Positions 11,298-12,495 of a stretch of 12,495 nucleotides of DNA are shown here, in pieces. The stretch comes from Deltaproteobacteria bacterium (GTDB lineage: Bacteria; Desulfobacterota_B; Binatia; Bin18). Under the pieces are notes generated by a model, which saw only the letters and a list, made by a program, of their open reading frames with translations, was not told the DNA's origin and ran no database searches. The position numbers and the translations under genes were made by a program. Positions within the stretch are counted from its first letter, which is position 1, and each line of letters opens with the position of its first letter. The stretch covers positions 1-12,495 of the forward strand of contig JAAXHF010000207.1 of NCBI GenBank assembly GCA_012271025.1, in the 5' to 3' direction.

Positions 11298-12495
11298 ATG
11301 CGGAATCTGATTGGTTTGCTGGTAGTAGGGCTGCTGGGCTTGGCCTCGGTGCTGGTCCACGCGGCAACGCTGGAGAGTCCTGCTTCGGGGTCCAATGTGT
11401 CGGGGATCGGATACATCGCGGGCTGGAAGTGTCACCACGGCGAGGTGACGGTTCGGATTGACGGCGGGGGGCCGATTCGCCTGGCGACTCGGATGCCTCG
11501 GGCCGACACCCAGTCGGCTTGCCAGGGCGCGACCGACAACGGCTTCATCACCCAGTTCAACTGGGCGTTTCTGGCCGATGGCTCCCACACCATCGTGGCC
11601 TACGATGACGGGGTGGAGTTTGCCCGGAGTACGTTCACGGTGGCGACCTTTGGGGAGGAGTTTGTGGAAGAGGCAGAGGGTGAGTGTACGATTACGGATT
11701 TCCCCTCCCCTGGCGAGACGGCCCACTTCCGCTGGAATGAGAGCACCCAACACCTGGAACTGGTGGACGGGGAGGATGTGCTCCTGTTTGCGGACGACTT
11801 CTCGTCGGGCAATCTCAGCAAGTGGACTCAGGCGGACAAAGGTTCCGTCGGAGGGTCTCCCAGTCCGGGCAGGCTCTCGGTGGTCAACGGCGTACTGGTC
11901 ATGGAGGCGACGGCCGGTGGCAACTACGATGTAAGGGTCATCAAGGAACTGGCTCCACAGAGTCGCCACGGCAGCTACCGGCTATCCTTCGATTGGAAGG
12001 CGGTCACGCGCGAAACGCCCTACGGCCTAGACGGTGTGCGCCTACGGTTCTACGACGACGGGGACCAGTTGATCGGGCATCTCGTTGCGGTGAACTCTGG
12101 ACAGACGCGGCGAGGCGGGAACGTGCTCGATCACGTGTGCTCATCCCATCTGCTGTCGGAAGACCGGTGCGCCGGTATAGGCAAGCTCGCGGAGACATTT
12201 GACTGGGAGAGTGTGACGCTCGACACGACGATGATCCCAGGCATGAATCCCGGCAATGTCGCCCGACTGGAACTCCGGGCATGGGTGTACAACGATGCCG
12301 GCAGCGGCGGCGAGATGCACTTCGACAACTTTGAACTGGCTGGCTCGGCAAGTTCCACGACGACCCCTCCGCCCACCTTTGGGGGGCAGTCGATCGCGGA
12401 TCAGCGGTACACGCAAAATACGGCCATTTCCGCTCTGACGCTACCGGCGGCCACGGGTGGCACGGGCACGCTGACCTACCGGTTGAGCCCAGCAC
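11298..12495 (+). CDS. Secreted modular protein, 5' part, with Ig-like repeat region beginning
   Basis: An open frame from ATG 11298 to the right edge (about 398 codons visible). AGGAGA at 11288-11293 gives a good start. Residues 1-22 are a Sec signal peptide (M-R-N-L, long hydrophobic stretch, V-H-A before A-T-L-E). Residues about 25-157 read like a secreted domain found in several proteobacterial exported proteins: S-P-A-S-G-S-N-V-S-G-I-G, G-W-K-C, N-G-F, N-W, D-G-S-H-T-I-V-A-Y-D-D-G-V-E-F-A, with Cys45, Cys75 and Cys130. Residues about 162-350 begin F-A-D-D-F-S-S-G-N-L-S-K-W and end M-H-F-D-N-F-E-L, a jelly-roll carbohydrate-binding or LamG-like pattern. A Thr/Pro linker (352-359) leads into D-Q-R-Y-T-Q-N-T-A-I-S-A-L-T-L-P, the start of a putative Ig-like (He_PIG-like) repeat. 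Probably a surface or secreted adhesin or hydrolase-accessory protein; the C-terminal part and any sorting signal are outside the window. Confidence 0.85.
   Translation, partial: MRNLIGLLVVGLLGLASVLVHAATLESPASGSNVSGIGYIAGWKCHHGEVTVRIDGGGPIRLATRMPRADTQSACQGATDNGFITQFNWAFLADGSHTIVAYDDGVEFARSTFTVATFGEEFVEEAEGECTITDFPSPGETAHFRWNESTQHLELVDGEDVLLFADDFSSGNLSKWTQADKGSVGGSPSPGRLSVVNGVLVMEATAGGNYDVRVIKELAPQSRHGSYRLSFDWKAVTRETPYGLDGVRLRFYDDGDQLIGHLVAVNSGQTRRGGNVLDHVCSSHLLSEDRCAGIGKLAETFDWESVTLDTTMIPGMNPGNVARLELRAWVYNDAGSGGEMHFDNFELAGSASSTTTPPPTFGGQSIADQRYTQNTAISALTLPAATGGTGTLTYRLSPA

Noticed and set aside
10641..11969. 442-residue minus-strand open frame
   Set aside because: It runs across the LuxR gene end, the intergenic gap and the secreted-protein gene; both sense genes have proper starts and domains, and the antisense product has none.

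Overview
This is a G+C-rich window (visibly above 60% over most of its length). It carries four LLM-class (luciferase-like, FMN/F420-dependent) oxidoreductases together with a zinc-free MDR-type quinone reductase, an alpha/beta hydrolase, a cupin and a LuxR-type regulator. That density of LLM enzymes is typical of uncultured environmental Desulfobacterota-like, Binatota-like or Tectomicrobia-like bacteria and of actinobacteria. The Gram-negative-looking secreted modular protein at the right end favours the former, but the sequence alone cannot fix the taxon.

Layout. (1) 1-2759, plus strand: the 3' part of an LLM oxidoreductase, a strong 14-bp hairpin, then a two-gene unit of an LLM enzyme of the TIGR03620 type and an NAD(P)H:quinone-oxidoreductase-like enzyme, 11 nt apart. 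(2) 2760-5767: an accessory island with lower G+C and toxin-antitoxin or defence character. It holds a 430-residue protein with an HExxH metallopeptidase-like centre and an apparent HicA-like C-terminus; an XRE regulator that looks like an XRE-ImmA/IrrE protein lacking its peptidase core; a possible few-codon relic of a PIN toxin; and a complete minus-strand Phd/VapC pair with phased direct repeats in front of it. (3) 5768-7809, minus strand: an LLM oxidoreductase and an alpha/beta hydrolase joined by a GTGA stop/start overlap, with a hairpin plus T-run just upstream of the first ribosome binding site. (4) 8008-9951, plus strand: an intact-looking Phd-type antitoxin, apparently leaderless, then a PIN toxin cut off after 43 residues whose stop codon overlaps (GTGA) the start of a fourth LLM oxidoreductase; a cupin with a lysine/arginine-rich tail follows. 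(5) 10002-11147: a LuxR-type regulator with a PAS-like middle region. (6) 11298 to the right edge: a secreted, multidomain, probably Ig-repeat protein that runs out of the window.

The metabolic genes look like parts of one or more FMN/F420-dependent monooxygenase or reductase pathways (LLM oxidation, reduction by the quinone-reductase-like enzyme, hydrolysis, cupin chemistry) possibly controlled by the LuxR protein. Substrates cannot be read from the sequence. The metabolic block is interrupted by at least three toxin-antitoxin-like loci in different states of decay. No rRNA, tRNA, CRISPR array, transposase or integrase was seen.
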